From positions 310,001 to 374,000 of the forward strand of contig CAWJAM010000006.1 of NCBI GenBank assembly GCA_963840835.1: a stretch of 64,000 nucleotides of DNA, written 5' to 3'. The stretch is from Rubrobacter_D sp963840835 (GTDB lineage: Bacteria; Actinomycetota; Rubrobacteria; Rubrobacterales; Rubrobacteraceae). Position numbers and translations under genes: made by a program. The first letter of the stretch is position 1; every line of letters begins with the position of its first letter. This document shows positions 45,507 through 54,717 of the stretch, one piece after another. The notes under the pieces were generated by a model. The model was not told the origin of the DNA. It saw only the letters and a list, made by a program, of their open reading frames with translations, and ran no database searches.

Positions 45507-46862
45507 CTAGAGTCCCTTTCTGTCTTTTCGGAGCGTATCATAGAGTTCTATCAGCTCGCCCGCGTACTCACCGACGGTCTTGACGGGTTCGATCCCCGCG
45601 CGCAAGCGCTCGAGGAGATCCCTATCTCCGGCCAGGGTGCGCAACTGCCCGGCGAGATCATCCGCGTCATCGAGGCCGAAGAGCAGGCCGTTCTCGCCCG
45701 GTCTCACGAACTCGGACATGCCGCCGAGGTCGGTGGCGACCACCGGCATCCCGGCGGCGAAAGCCTCGAAGATCACTCCGGGGGCGTTCTCGTACCAGCG
45801 GGAAGGGACCACGAGGACGTCGAGATCAGCGAGGACACCCTCTAGCTCGTCCCGCAGGAAAGGACCACAAAAAGAGATTCTTCCGTCGTCCCCGGCGAGG
45901 GCGCGCAACCCCCCGGCGTAGGACCCATAGCCCTTCTCACTCCCATGGATGGCGAGCGTCGCCCGGACTCCTGACGGCAGCATCTTGAAGGCCCGGATGA
46001 GCACGTCGGGGCCCTTGTGGGGCGCCAGGGTCCCCACGAACCCGAACCTGAGCGTCGGGGATGGGCGACGTTCGGTGCGGGCCTCAGCGACGTGGGAGGT
46101 GTCTATGCCGTAGGGGGAGACCTGGATCTTGCCTCTGCCTACGCCGTTCGCGACGAGGAGGTCCCGCGTCAGGTGGGTGTAGGCGAGAATGCGGTCCACG
46201 TGCCGCATCCGGTCCCTGATGTAGGCGGGACGCCCCCTCACGGCCTCGACCTGGCGCAAGGGAAATGAGAAGCGCGAGAGGGGCTGGCGCGATACCAGGT
46301 CGGCAGCGCGGGTGACCGCTGCCGGCACCAGACGGGCCGCCCTCCGCAGGCGGGGGTCCGTGCTCCTGCTGGCTATGCACCTGATGCAGTGGGATACGTC
46401 GGGCCCCCCGCACATGACGTCGTCGTGCCTCCTCAGGTCGACGACCGGGCACACCGTCCAGAAGTCCGCGGCCGTGAAGACGACGGGCAACCCGAACTCC
46501 CCGAAGACCGGCAGAACGCTCGCCGAGAGCCCCTGCAGGTGCATGGCGTGGACCACGTCGGGACCGACCTCCCGCACGTACTCCCTCGTCTTGCCGGCAG
46601 CCGCGTCATTGTGGTAGTTGAGCTCGTAGGGACGGGAGAGGCCCTCCTCCGGGCGGCCTATCCTGCGGACGGGGACACCCTCGAACTCGTAGTCCTCCGT
46701 CTCGCCGGGCAAGAGGTTGCTGTGGGGGACGGTGCGCCTGGCGGCCAGGATGAAGGGCTCGTGCCCGCACGCCTTCAACTCCCGCGCCAGCCCGAGCGTC
46801 ACGATCTCCACACCAGCCCGGCTCTCGGGGAAGAACTGGTGGGCGGTAAAGAGGATCCTCAC
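45507..46862 (-). CDS. Glycosyltransferase family 4
   Basis: A 451-residue GT-B transferase. N-terminal HQFFPESRAGVEIVTLGLAREL is the typical GT4 acceptor loop. A Cys-containing insert (DDVMCGGPDVSHCIRCI) is found in a subgroup of GT4 enzymes. The donor-binding region is RFGFVGTLAPHKGPDVLI and NAPGVIFEAFAAGMPVVATDLGG. GTG 46862 is chosen since the frame begins VRILFTAHQFFP there. Its stop lies about 90 bp from rfbD. Confidence 0.88.
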   Translation of the reverse strand: MRILFTAHQFFPESRAGVEIVTLGLARELKACGHEPFILAARRTVPHSNLLPGETEDYEFEGVPVRRIGRPEEGLSRPYELNYHNDAAAGKTREYVREVGPDVVHAMHLQGLSASVLPVFGEFGLPVVFTAADFWTVCPVVDLRRHDDVMCGGPDVSHCIRCIASRSTDPRLRRAARLVPAAVTRAADLVSRQPLSRFSFPLRQVEAVRGRPAYIRDRMRHVDRILAYTHLTRDLLVANGVGRGKIQVSPYGIDTSHVAEARTERRPSPTLRFGFVGTLAPHKGPDVLIRAFKMLPSGVRATLAIHGSEKGYGSYAGGLRALAGDDGRISFCGPFLRDELEGVLADLDVLVVPSRWYENAPGVIFEAFAAGMPVVATDLGGMSEFVRPGENGLLFGLDDADDLAGQLRTLAGDRDLLERLRAGIEPVKTVGEYAGELIELYDTLRKDRKGL

Positions 46863-46922
46863 CGTAGAGTATCGGGAGGTCTGGCGTGGTGTTCTGCGTG
46901 CACAACGGTGGATTATACGGAA

Positions 46923-46943
46923 CATCAGGCATCAGGTTTCAGG
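46923..46943 (-). repeat. Heptamer array (3 units)
   Basis: On the minus strand three units CCTGAAA, CCTGATG, CCTGATG, directly between the GT4 gene and the GT2 gene. Confidence 0.75.
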
Positions 46944-46970
46944 TTTCCTCGCCCGGGGACCATGGTGTGG

Positions 46971-47933
46971 TTAGATTCCCTTCAGCAAGAAACGGTCCAT
47001 TCTGGCGGACATTCGAGAACCGGTTCTTGGTCTTCGTCCTCTGCGGGCGGCGAGGTAGGCGCCTGTTTGGGAACAGAGGGCGTACCTTACGGCGAGTAGG
47101 AGGAACTGGGGGGCTGCTCCCGTCGTGCCGCCGTCCCGGCGGAGATAGAGGTGGCCGGAGGTTCGGATGGCGTTTACTAGCAGCCGTGCCACGTTCGGGG
47201 TTGGTGTGAGGCCGAAGAGCTCTTGCAGGACCAACGCGTCCGCGTAGTGGCGCCTGAGGTCGTAGAGGGCGCCGCGCTCGTGGGAGTGGAGTACAGTCGA
47301 GCGCGGGTTGTAGACGAGAGTGTAGCCCGCCTCGACGACGGTCTTACCCCATCTGAGGTCCTCCCCGAAATGGGTCTGCTCGAAGGGGAGACTCTCCCAC
47401 ACCGAGCGGCGCACGCAGGAGTTCACGTTGTCGAAGGCGGCGAGCGAGCGCCGGGTGGCTGGGGACAATGCGCCGTAAGACTCAGGGCCACCGGCGAACT
47501 GCTCGCGACGCTCCCGGCCTGAGGTGGGCCAGTCTCGCATCAGGGCGCGGGTCAGCGGGCCGCTGTCGGGGCGTGGGATCTGACGCCCGTACACCCCTGC
47601 GACCGTCTCGTCGGCGTCGAGGACATCGACCATCGCCGCGAGCCAGTTGTCGTCTTTGGGCAAGGCGTCCTGCACGAGGAAGGCGACGTAGCGTCCCGAA
47701 GTGAGCGAGGCGCCGAGGTTGCGCGTCGCGCCGTGGTCGAACTCGCCGGGATCGATCAGGCGTACGGAGGCGCCGTAGCGTTCGGCGAGCTCGACCGTGC
47801 CGTCCGTGGAGCCGGAGTCGATCACGAGCACCTCGTAGCCGAAGTTTGTCCGCTGGGAGAAGAGGCGCTTCAATAACTCGTCGAAGCCGGGACCGGCCTC
47901 GAAGGTGGGGATCACGACCGATGCCTCAGGCAA
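46971..47933 (-). CDS. Glycosyltransferase family 2
   Basis: A 320-residue GT-A transferase of the rhamnosyltransferase type. ASVVIPTFEAGPGFDELLK, VLVIDSGSTDGTVELAERY and the metal region VQDALPKDDNW are present, and FGEDLRWGKTVVEAGY is the catalytic-base region. TTG 47933 has GAGG 7 nt upstream and lies 3 nt after the end of the upstream sulfotransferase. It may add L-rhamnose made by the rfb genes. Confidence 0.87.
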   Translation of the reverse strand: MPEASVVIPTFEAGPGFDELLKRLFSQRTNFGYEVLVIDSGSTDGTVELAERYGASVRLIDPGEFDHGATRNLGASLTSGRYVAFLVQDALPKDDNWLAAMVDVLDADETVAGVYGRQIPRPDSGPLTRALMRDWPTSGRERREQFAGGPESYGALSPATRRSLAAFDNVNSCVRRSVWESLPFEQTHFGEDLRWGKTVVEAGYTLVYNPRSTVLHSHERGALYDLRRHYADALVLQELFGLTPTPNVARLLVNAIRTSGHLYLRRDGGTTGAAPQFLLLAVRYALCSQTGAYLAARRGRRPRTGSRMSARMDRFLLKGI

Positions 47934-47935
47934 TC

Positions 47936-48913
47936 TCAAGCCTCGGGGTAGAACCTCTCCAGCAGCGAGGCGGTCGCCTTCTCTACGACCTCGACCTGCT
48001 TCGGGGTCAAATCCTCCCTCCAACCGCCCGCCGTCCCCCTGCGGTAGAACTTGCCCCTGCCTTTCTCCCGCTCCGGCACGTTCTGCCAGGAGTGCTTCTC
48101 GACCGCTTTCTCTAGATCCCCTTCTTCCGCGGGGATGCCCAGAACCGAGTAGATGCGCCTCATCTCGCCCAACGTTTCTGCCCTGAGATCCTCGTAGCGG
48201 ACAAGCACCTTGGGTCCATTGTGGGCGTCGTAGGCCCACCAGGCGCCCTCGACGCCCCGCCGGTACACGTTCGCCCTCTCCCTGACGAAAGAGTTCGTAC
48301 GGCCCGCGCCGGTTCTTCCTTCCCTGCTCTCGTAGAGCCAGCCGCCCTCCGTGGCGGCGTCGAGGACGGAGGCGACCACGTCCCTAGGGTCGCGGAGAAG
48401 CAGGATCATACGGCTCTCGGGCAGAGCCTCCATCAGGAGGGGTGCGCCGACGGAGCCGTTGGGCTCTTTGATCACCAGGTACTCCCCCGCGCCGAGGCGG
48501 GGGTTCGAGTATCTCGCCCCGTCGAGGACGAAGTTTCTTATGGACGAGATCCAACCCCTCCGGATAGGATCGCCCATGACGAAGTCGGCGGAGCGGAGGT
48601 TGTCTTTCGGCGCCCTGGCATAGAACTCCCCGAAGAGCCTCCCTACCATCGGCTCCTCCCAGACCTTGGCTCCGCCAAGCTCTCCCATCATGTTGCGCAG
48701 CCAGGTGCTCCCGCTCCGCCCGGAGCCGAAGATCCAGACCATCCTCGCCGGGTCGATGCTTTCCCTGGATCTCAAGCGTCCCAGCTCGAGGTAGGCCCGC
48801 TCGCGCTGGCCGATGATGGCGCTGTAGAGCCGGGTGAGCGTCTGGCTCCTCTTTCCCACGCCGCGCACGGTTTGCCCGAGCTCCCGGACGCGCGCCCTCA
48901 GGCCCTCAAGCAT
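47936..48913 (-). CDS. Sulfotransferase (ST8)
   Basis: A 325-residue sulfotransferase, close paralogue of the one at 32971 (shared GRGKFYRRGTAGGWREDLTP). PAPS motifs: IFGSGRSGSTWLRNMM and ILLLRDPRDVVASVLDA. A short N-terminal helix (RARVRELGQTVRG) precedes the fold. ATG 48913 is used; a GTG at 48922 has a similar ribosome site. It is translated just before the GT2 gene. Confidence 0.87.
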   Translation of the reverse strand: MLEGLRARVRELGQTVRGVGKRSQTLTRLYSAIIGQRERAYLELGRLRSRESIDPARMVWIFGSGRSGSTWLRNMMGELGGAKVWEEPMVGRLFGEFYARAPKDNLRSADFVMGDPIRRGWISSIRNFVLDGARYSNPRLGAGEYLVIKEPNGSVGAPLLMEALPESRMILLLRDPRDVVASVLDAATEGGWLYESREGRTGAGRTNSFVRERANVYRRGVEGAWWAYDAHNGPKVLVRYEDLRAETLGEMRRIYSVLGIPAEEGDLEKAVEKHSWQNVPEREKGRGKFYRRGTAGGWREDLTPKQVEVVEKATASLLERFYPEA

Positions 48914-49085
48914 CGCCCTCACCGGGAGTATGGGGTGGAGTGTTGAATACGCGGCCAAAAGGCAATCTCTTGCGACCTCCGTCGTGGAAACCTCCCGAAA
49001 AGTGTGTCACAGAACCCTTAACTTTTCTCGGAACCTGACAGATAATGGTGGCCGTCACGACGGGCATCTTTCCTGGAGGGGGAAC

Positions 49086-49343
49086 TTGCGTTACAGAGCG
49101 TTGATCTCGCATTCAGTCCTACCGGTGATATGTGTGACTTCGGTCGGCTCCGGCGCAAGCGTCGATGCCAGGCAAACGTCTCTGGCGGATGAGGTCGGCC
49201 GCACCTCGAGGGAGTACGGCGTTCCGCGGGATCTGCTCCTCGCGATGGGCTACGTGCGCGGCGGAGCCGCGGTCCTGGCGGGCACGCGGAAGCCATCAGA
49301 TCTCGGCGGCTGGTACGAGAAGAGGGAGAGGCAAAGAGCATGA
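49086..49343 (+). CDS. Small secreted-like protein coupled to the GH25 gene
   Basis: An 85-residue frame from TTG 49086 (GGAGGGGG 3 nt upstream), with a weak signal-like N-terminus (ISHSVLPVICVTSVGSGAS). The mature part (EYGVPRDLLLAMGYV) resembles the start of lytic-transglycosylase-like domains in actinobacterial cell-wall amidases, and then stops. Its stop overlaps the ATG of the GH25 gene (ATGA at 49340-49343), so the two are translationally coupled. It may be a truncated cell-wall hydrolase. Confidence 0.5.
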   Translation: MRYRALISHSVLPVICVTSVGSGASVDARQTSLADEVGRTSREYGVPRDLLLAMGYVRGGAAVLAGTRKPSDLGGWYEKRERQRA

Positions 49344-50401
49344 GCGAGCAAGAGGGCGACAGGCTGAGAGGTTCGGACAGGAGGCGGGATAAGGAGGTCG
49401 CCTCGGAGTTCGAAGGGCGGATGAGCAGGCGGGCGTTCCTTAGCAAGGCAGGGGCGGCTGCTGTAGGCGCCGTGGCAGCGGGAACGCTACTCAATCAGCG
49501 CCAAGCCGAAGCGGCACAGGCGGCTGACCTGGAACGCTTTTACGCGGGTATCAAAAGCAATACGCAGGTAGAGCACGAGTTTGGCGGGATGAAAGCGGGC
49601 ATCCTTACGCCCGAGGAGTTTCTAGCCGAGCAACGTGCCGCGCGCAAAGAAGATGAGGCGAATGCGGAGCCTGGCGTTGCGGCTATGCAGCGCGACCTGC
49701 TCAATGTGGTGTTTGGCATCGACGTATCCAATTGGCAAGGCGAGCTTAACTGGCTGAGGATCTGGAACGGGGGCTTTCGCTTCTCAGGGATAAAGGCCAC
49801 GGAGGGACCGTATCCCAACGGCAAGAAGTACACGGACCCTTGGTACGCTAGGAACGCCAGGCGCACCAAGGCCAGAGGGTTCGTGCGCTTCCCGTACCAC
49901 TTCCTCGTGAACGCCCCGGTCCGCCGGCAGGTGGCGCACTTCCTACGCGTGGCTGGCGGCGGCTGGCAGCGCGGAAAATGCCCGCTGATCGACTTCGAGG
50001 CCTACCCGAACTACCCGTCCTTGAGCCCTAAAAAGGACCACCTGTTCGCCTTCATCCGCGAGCTCAGGCGCAGGATAGGCCGCGAGCCGCTCATATTTGT
50101 GTACGCTGGCAAGGGCTACACCGACTCCATAGGCGGCATAGACCTAAGCACGTTTAACAACGTGCGCCTCTGGGATGCCGCCTACTACCTTGGCTTCAAG
50201 CGCGGCTACGCCTCCGATCTCTGGCGCGAGATCGTCAACAGCGGCCATCAACCGTTTGCCAAAGCCCGTTGGGGCCACCGCCGCAAGAAGGTCAGCCAGT
50301 TTACAAGCACGGCCAAGGTAGCAGGCCAGCTAATGGACGCGAATGCGTGGAACGGTGATCTGCACAATTTGCGCCACGTTACAGGCTGGGGGGCGGCATA
50401 A
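49340..50401 (+). CDS. GH25 lysozyme-like protein with Tat signal
   Basis: A 353-residue muramidase-family protein. A twin-arginine signal (MSRRAFLSKAGAAAVGAV) begins at residue 28, after a charged leader that may not be translated. The GH25 domain covers about 122-340: FGIDVSNWQGELNW (catalytic Asp), LIDFEAYPNYPS (catalytic Glu region) and QFTSTAKVAGQLMDANAWNG. It probably cuts glycan strands of peptidoglycan. Its neighbours are surface-glycan genes. Confidence 0.87.
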   Translation: MSEQEGDRLRGSDRRRDKEVASEFEGRMSRRAFLSKAGAAAVGAVAAGTLLNQRQAEAAQAADLERFYAGIKSNTQVEHEFGGMKAGILTPEEFLAEQRAARKEDEANAEPGVAAMQRDLLNVVFGIDVSNWQGELNWLRIWNGGFRFSGIKATEGPYPNGKKYTDPWYARNARRTKARGFVRFPYHFLVNAPVRRQVAHFLRVAGGGWQRGKCPLIDFEAYPNYPSLSPKKDHLFAFIRELRRRIGREPLIFVYAGKGYTDSIGGIDLSTFNNVRLWDAAYYLGFKRGYASDLWREIVNSGHQPFAKARWGHRRKKVSQFTSTAKVAGQLMDANAWNGDLHNLRHVTGWGAA

Positions 50402-50405
50402 GTGG

Positions 50406-50594
50406 TTGAGCTATGGACACATACGAAGCGAGGAGTCGAGGGAGGCCAGGGAACGAGCCCTGGGGAGGAAGCTCAGGAACCTCCGGGACGAACGGCGCGT
50501 CGAGGCCGCAGACTACACCCGTAGAGCTTCCTGGGTACCGAACGACCCGAAATTCGGCGCCCTCACTGTGGACCCCAGCGGCCTAGATTTTTGA
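50406..50594 (+). CDS. Possible 62-residue basic protein
   Basis: A frame from TTG 50406 to TGA 50592-50594, rich in Arg and Glu (ARERALGRKLRNLRDERRVE) with a C-terminal NDPKFGALTVDPSGLDF. It lies between the GH25 gene and the ABC exporter. No clear ribosome site; start codon uncertain. Unrecognised. Confidence 0.35.
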   Translation: MSYGHIRSEESREARERALGRKLRNLRDERRVEAADYTRRASWVPNDPKFGALTVDPSGLDF

Positions 50595-50643
50595 AGTCCA
50601 GGGTTTACACTACCCTTCGGCATCGGCTAGACGAGGGACACTC

Positions 50644-51489
50644 TTGGCGACGTACACTTCCAGCGAAAAACGGGGCCTCGGTGGCGCGTTCTTCGACGCT
50701 TTGGGCACCTTCTACCGCAGGCGGTGGCTGCTCGGGTACTTTATTCACCGCCAGGTGACCCGCTCCTACAGGAGGTCCTACCTGGGCCTGACGTGGGCGG
50801 TACTGGGACCCCTGGTCTGGGTGTTCTTCCTCGCGCTCATCTTCTCACACGTGATCGGGATAAAGAACCGGGGGGTAGAGGGCGATCCCACGCTCAACTT
50901 CGGGCTCTACCTTTACTGCGGGCTTCTCCCGTTTCTGGCCTTCTCCGAGGCGCTCAACAAGGGCCTCAACAGCATCAGAAGCAACTCGGGGTTGGTCCAG
51001 AAGGTCGTCTTTCCGCTGGAGATACTTCCCTTCACCAACGCCATCGCCTCCATGGTAGACAAGGTCTTCGGGTTCGGGGCGCTCCTGATCATGCTGCTGT
51101 TTTTCGGTAGGACCTTGCACTGGACGCTCCTCTACATGCCCGTCATTGTGGTGCTGCAGTTGCTGTTCATCCTCGGTCTCACCTACATAATGGCGGTCCT
51201 GGGGACCTTCTTGCCGGACGTGGGGGAGGTCATGCGCCCAGTCATAAGGGGGATGTTCTTCGTCACGCCCATCCTCTGGCCGCCGGACCGGCTGCCCGAG
51301 TCTCTCAGTTGGATCGAGGACTACAACCCGCTGGCTTACCTGGTCAACGCTTACAGGGACTTGATCCTGGCCGGCACCCTGCCTGGCGCCCTTTCGACCC
51401 TCTACTTCGCGCTCTTCTCCGTGGCCATCTTCGTCTTGGGCTTCGCGCTGTTCGTCCAGCTCAGGCCCAGGTTCGCGGATCACCTGTGA
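50644..51489 (+). CDS. Wzm-type ABC-2 permease for polysaccharide export
   Basis: A 281-residue permease with about six membrane helices. The N-terminal RSYLGLTWAVLGPLVWVFFLAL and C-terminal IEDYNPLAYLVNAYRD stretches are typical of the ABC-2 permeases that export O-antigen, teichoic acid or capsule. TTG start. Its stop overlaps the ATPase ATG (TGATG at 51487-51491), showing translational coupling. Partners with the next gene to move a lipid-linked glycan across the membrane. Confidence 0.9.
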   Translation: MATYTSSEKRGLGGAFFDALGTFYRRRWLLGYFIHRQVTRSYRRSYLGLTWAVLGPLVWVFFLALIFSHVIGIKNRGVEGDPTLNFGLYLYCGLLPFLAFSEALNKGLNSIRSNSGLVQKVVFPLEILPFTNAIASMVDKVFGFGALLIMLLFFGRTLHWTLLYMPVIVVLQLLFILGLTYIMAVLGTFLPDVGEVMRPVIRGMFFVTPILWPPDRLPESLSWIEDYNPLAYLVNAYRDLILAGTLPGALSTLYFALFSVAIFVLGFALFVQLRPRFADHL

Positions 51490-52793
51490 TGCCGGCCATC
51501 TCCCTCAGAGGAATAGGGAAGAAGTACAGGATCGCGTCGAGCAAGTCCCTGCGTCTGAGGGAGATCTTGAGCTTCGGCAAGAAGCAGCACAGCCAGGATT
51601 TCTGGGCCCTCCAGGACATAGACCTGGAGGTGCAGCCTGGCACGACCCTAGGCATCGTCGGCCGCAACGGGGCTGGGAAGAGCACGTTGCTCCAGATCGT
51701 CTCCGGCGTCTTGCAGCCGACGACGGGCACGGTCGAGGTAAACGGCCGCCTCACCGCCATCTTCGGGCTGGGGTCAGGCTTCAACCCCGAGTTCACGGGC
51801 CGCGAGAACGCCATGATGAACGGCCTGATCCTGGGGATGGACCGCCGCCAGATGCTCGACCGGTTCGAGGAGATAGAGGCGTTCGCGGATATCGGGGACT
51901 TTATCGACCACCCCGTCAGGACCTACTCGAGCGGCATGAAGTCCCGACTGGGCTTCGCCGTCGCGGTCAACGTCGAGCCGGATATCCTGGTCATAGACGA
52001 GGCCCTCTCGGCCGGCGACGCGGCCTTCAAGAAGAAGGCCCTGCAGAGGATGTACGAGCTCAGGGACTCGGGGACCACCGTCCTGTTCGTCTCCCACAGT
52101 ATGGGCATGGTCAGCAGGTTCTGCACGGACGCCGTGCTGCTGCATAGGGGACACTTGATCGCCTCAGGCACCCCGGACGAGATAGTAAGCGAGTACCGAG
52201 ACGTGCTGGAGAAGGCCCAGGGCCAGAAGGTCACCAAGAACGCCGAGCGAGACCGGCAACTGGACTACACGATCGCCCACGAAGACGAGGACGACATGCC
52301 CGACTCCCCCAACGGCGCGGGAAGTCGGGAGTCGCGCCGGGCTACCGGGGAGGCCGAGGTTCTCGGCGTAGAGCTGCTCGACGAGAACCGCGAGCCCGCC
52401 GACCAGATATCCGCGGGGAGCGACCTGACCGTCAGGGTGCGCGCCCGCTACGCGCGGGCCGTTCAGCAGAGCTCGTTCGGCGTCGTCCTGCGCGACCGGT
52501 CTGGGACGCTCCTGTTCGCGACCTCTACAAATTCAGAGAACGTTTCGCTCGGCGCAAGGTCGGAGGTCGAGGTCGTGACGGTGGACTTCACCTTCGGGGT
52601 ACCGCTTGCCCCCGGCAGCTACGGCGTCGAGGCCACCGTCACCGGGGACGGGGACAGGCTCCTTGGACAGAGCGAAGAGAAGACGGCCTTCGAGGTCGTC
52701 GCGGAAGAGCATGAGGTGCGGGGTCTGATCCAAGTGCCCACGACAGTCGAGGTTCACGGCCGGGATCCCGAAGAGCAGGGCCAGGCCACCTGA
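51489..52793 (+). CDS. Wzt-type ABC ATPase with C-terminal glycan-binding-like domain
   Basis: A 434-residue ATPase. Walker A GRNGAGKST (58-66), ABC signature YSSGMKSRLGFA (146-157), Walker B ILVIDEALSAGD (166-177) and an H-loop VSHSM. Residues about 285-425 are an extra beta-rich domain, the place where Wzt proteins bind the modified end of their glycan before export, so the exporter may be selective for a capped or modified polymer. Overlaps the permease gene; two GT2 genes follow. Confidence 0.92.
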   Translation: MPAISLRGIGKKYRIASSKSLRLREILSFGKKQHSQDFWALQDIDLEVQPGTTLGIVGRNGAGKSTLLQIVSGVLQPTTGTVEVNGRLTAIFGLGSGFNPEFTGRENAMMNGLILGMDRRQMLDRFEEIEAFADIGDFIDHPVRTYSSGMKSRLGFAVAVNVEPDILVIDEALSAGDAAFKKKALQRMYELRDSGTTVLFVSHSMGMVSRFCTDAVLLHRGHLIASGTPDEIVSEYRDVLEKAQGQKVTKNAERDRQLDYTIAHEDEDDMPDSPNGAGSRESRRATGEAEVLGVELLDENREPADQISAGSDLTVRVRARYARAVQQSSFGVVLRDRSGTLLFATSTNSENVSLGARSEVEVVTVDFTFGVPLAPGSYGVEATVTGDGDRLLGQSEEKTAFEVVAEEHEVRGLIQVPTTVEVHGRDPEEQGQAT

Positions 52794-52798
52794 GACCC

Positions 52799-53803
52799 GT
52801 GCCCCCCCGCGTCACGGTCGTCATCCCCAACTGGAACGGCGAGCGGTTCCTGGACCTCTGTCTGGGATCCTTGCGGAATCAGTCTTTCGGAGACTTCGAA
52901 ACCATTCTCGTGGATAACGGTTCGAAGGACGGCTCGCTGGGCTTCACCGCCGAGAATTACCCCGAAGTAAAGACCATCAGCCTGGGGGTGAACAGGGGTT
53001 TCGCGGGGGCCGTGAACGCCGGAATCAAGGCGTCGGAGACCGCGTACGTGGCTCTGCTCAACAACGACACCGAGCAGGACCCGGGTTGGCTCGAGGCGCT
53101 GGTGCAGGCGGCGGAGGACCGTCCCGAGTCCGGCCTCTTCGCCAGCAAGCTACTCGACTTCCACGACCGCGGAGTGCTCGACGGGGCCGGGGACGCCATG
53201 CGCTTGAGCGGGCTCCCCTACCGCCTCGGCCACGGCGAGCGTGACGCGGGCCGCTTCGACACGCCGGTCCACGTCTTCGGGGCCTGTGCCGCCGCCGCGC
53301 TATACCGGAAGACGCTCTTCGAAGACATCGGGTCCTTCGACGAGGACTTCGTCTCCTACTGCGAGGACGGGGACCTGAGCTTCCGAGCCCAGCTCGCCGG
53401 CCACCGCTGCTTCTACGTCCCTGGCGCCGTCGTCTACCACATGGGAAGCGCCTCGACCGGCGGCAAGCGCAGCGAGACCGCAACCCGGCTGGGTACCCGC
53501 AACTCCCTCAGCCTGCTAGTCAAGGACCTGCCCCTCTCGGCGGTGCCGCACATACTGCCCTTCTTCGTTCTCGGGCAGATCGCGCGCCTCCTCACCGCCG
53601 CCGCGACGGGCACTTTGGGGGCACATCTGAAGGGGCTCGCTGGGGCGTGGCGCCACCTCCCGCTCATGCTCGAGAAGCGGACTGCGATCCAGGAGCGCAA
53701 AAGGGTCTCTGACGCCGAGGTGCGCAGGCTTCTCAGGGAGTCCTCGCTCGCGGCGGCAGCGAGCATTGCGCGCCGGCTGCGGGACGGGGTCCTCTCGCGA
53801 TGA
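52799..53803 (+). CDS. Glycosyltransferase family 2 (rhamnosyltransferase-like)
   Basis: A 334-residue GT-A transferase. VTVVIPNWNGERFLDLCL, ILVDNGSKDGSLGF, LLNNDTEQDPGWLEALV (metal motif) and FDEDFVSYCEDGDLSFRAQL are the standard GT2 segments. Basic C-terminus. GTG start 5 nt after the Wzt stop; the next GT2 overlaps its stop (ATGA at 53800-53803). Likely a rhamnosyltransferase or similar acting on the exported chain. Confidence 0.88.
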   Translation: MPPRVTVVIPNWNGERFLDLCLGSLRNQSFGDFETILVDNGSKDGSLGFTAENYPEVKTISLGVNRGFAGAVNAGIKASETAYVALLNNDTEQDPGWLEALVQAAEDRPESGLFASKLLDFHDRGVLDGAGDAMRLSGLPYRLGHGERDAGRFDTPVHVFGACAAAALYRKTLFEDIGSFDEDFVSYCEDGDLSFRAQLAGHRCFYVPGAVVYHMGSASTGGKRSETATRLGTRNSLSLLVKDLPLSAVPHILPFFVLGQIARLLTAAATGTLGAHLKGLAGAWRHLPLMLEKRTAIQERKRVSDAEVRRLLRESSLAAAASIARRLRDGVLSR

Positions 53804-54663
53804 AGTTCTCCGTGCTCATCGTCAACTACGCCTCGTGGCCCCTGACCTTGCGCTGCATCCAGTCTCTGCAAGGGACAGACTACGAAGGCTTCGAAACCAT
53901 CGTCGTAGACAACGACAGCGTGCAGCCGCCGGATCTTCCACCTCCCGTGCGTCTGATCCGGAACAAAGAGAACGTCGGCTTCGCCCGCGCCCACAACAGG
54001 GGCATAGCCGCCTCGACCGGAGACCTCCTTGTCCTTATAAACCCGGATACGGTCGTCGAGAGAGACTTCTTCCGGAGCCTGGAGGAGTTCTTCGGGGAGA
54101 ACCCGAGGGTTGGCGTCGCGGGACCGAAGATCCTGGATTCGGAGGGGCAACTCCAGCTCTCGGCGCGGCGGGAGATCAGCGCCCTCTCCGGGTTCCTCGG
54201 GCGTACCTCCCTCCTGACCCGCCTCTTCCCGAAGAGCTCGCTCGTGAAGAGCCAGTTCCCCGCGGTCACCGACCAGACCCATCCTTCTTCGGTTGACTGG
54301 GTCTCCGGTGCCTGCATGGTGATCCGCGGGGACACACTAAGGGAGATAGGGCGCCTCGACGAACGCTTCTTCATGTACTTCGAGGACGCCGACCTCTGCC
54401 GGCGCGCCCGTGCCGCCGGATGGCTCGTCTACTATCTCCCCCACATCGAGATAATCCACCAGACCGGTGCGAGCAGCCGCAGCAAACCGAGGGCCATCTG
54501 GCTACTCCACAAGAGCGCCTTCCTCTACCACCGCAAGCACGGCGCCCACGGACCGGTCGGACTTTTCAGCGCGGTGGTCCTGGCCGGGCTCACCCTGCGC
54601 GCGTTTGCCAAGCTCGGAGCCTCGCTGTTGCAGCGGATTGGGGAAGGCTTGACACTCCGTTGA
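53800..54663 (+). CDS. Glycosyltransferase family 2
   Basis: A 287-residue GT-A transferase. SVLIVNYASWPLTLRCIQSL, TIVVDNDSVQPPDLP, VLINPDTVVERDFF (metal motif) and VDWVSGACMVIRGDTLREIG are visible. The C-terminus has FYMYFEDADLC-type residues and a hydrophobic tail. Overlaps the previous GT2 gene, so exporter and two GTs form one + strand unit (50644-54663). Confidence 0.88.
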   Translation: MKFSVLIVNYASWPLTLRCIQSLQGTDYEGFETIVVDNDSVQPPDLPPPVRLIRNKENVGFARAHNRGIAASTGDLLVLINPDTVVERDFFRSLEEFFGENPRVGVAGPKILDSEGQLQLSARREISALSGFLGRTSLLTRLFPKSSLVKSQFPAVTDQTHPSSVDWVSGACMVIRGDTLREIGRLDERFFMYFEDADLCRRARAAGWLVYYLPHIEIIHQTGASSRSKPRAIWLLHKSAFLYHRKHGAHGPVGLFSAVVLAGLTLRAFAKLGASLLQRIGEGLTLR

Positions 54664-54717
54664 CCCGCTCATTTCAGCTCGTCAGTTCCTTGTGTTTGCT
54701 GAAGCCAGAAGCCTCTC

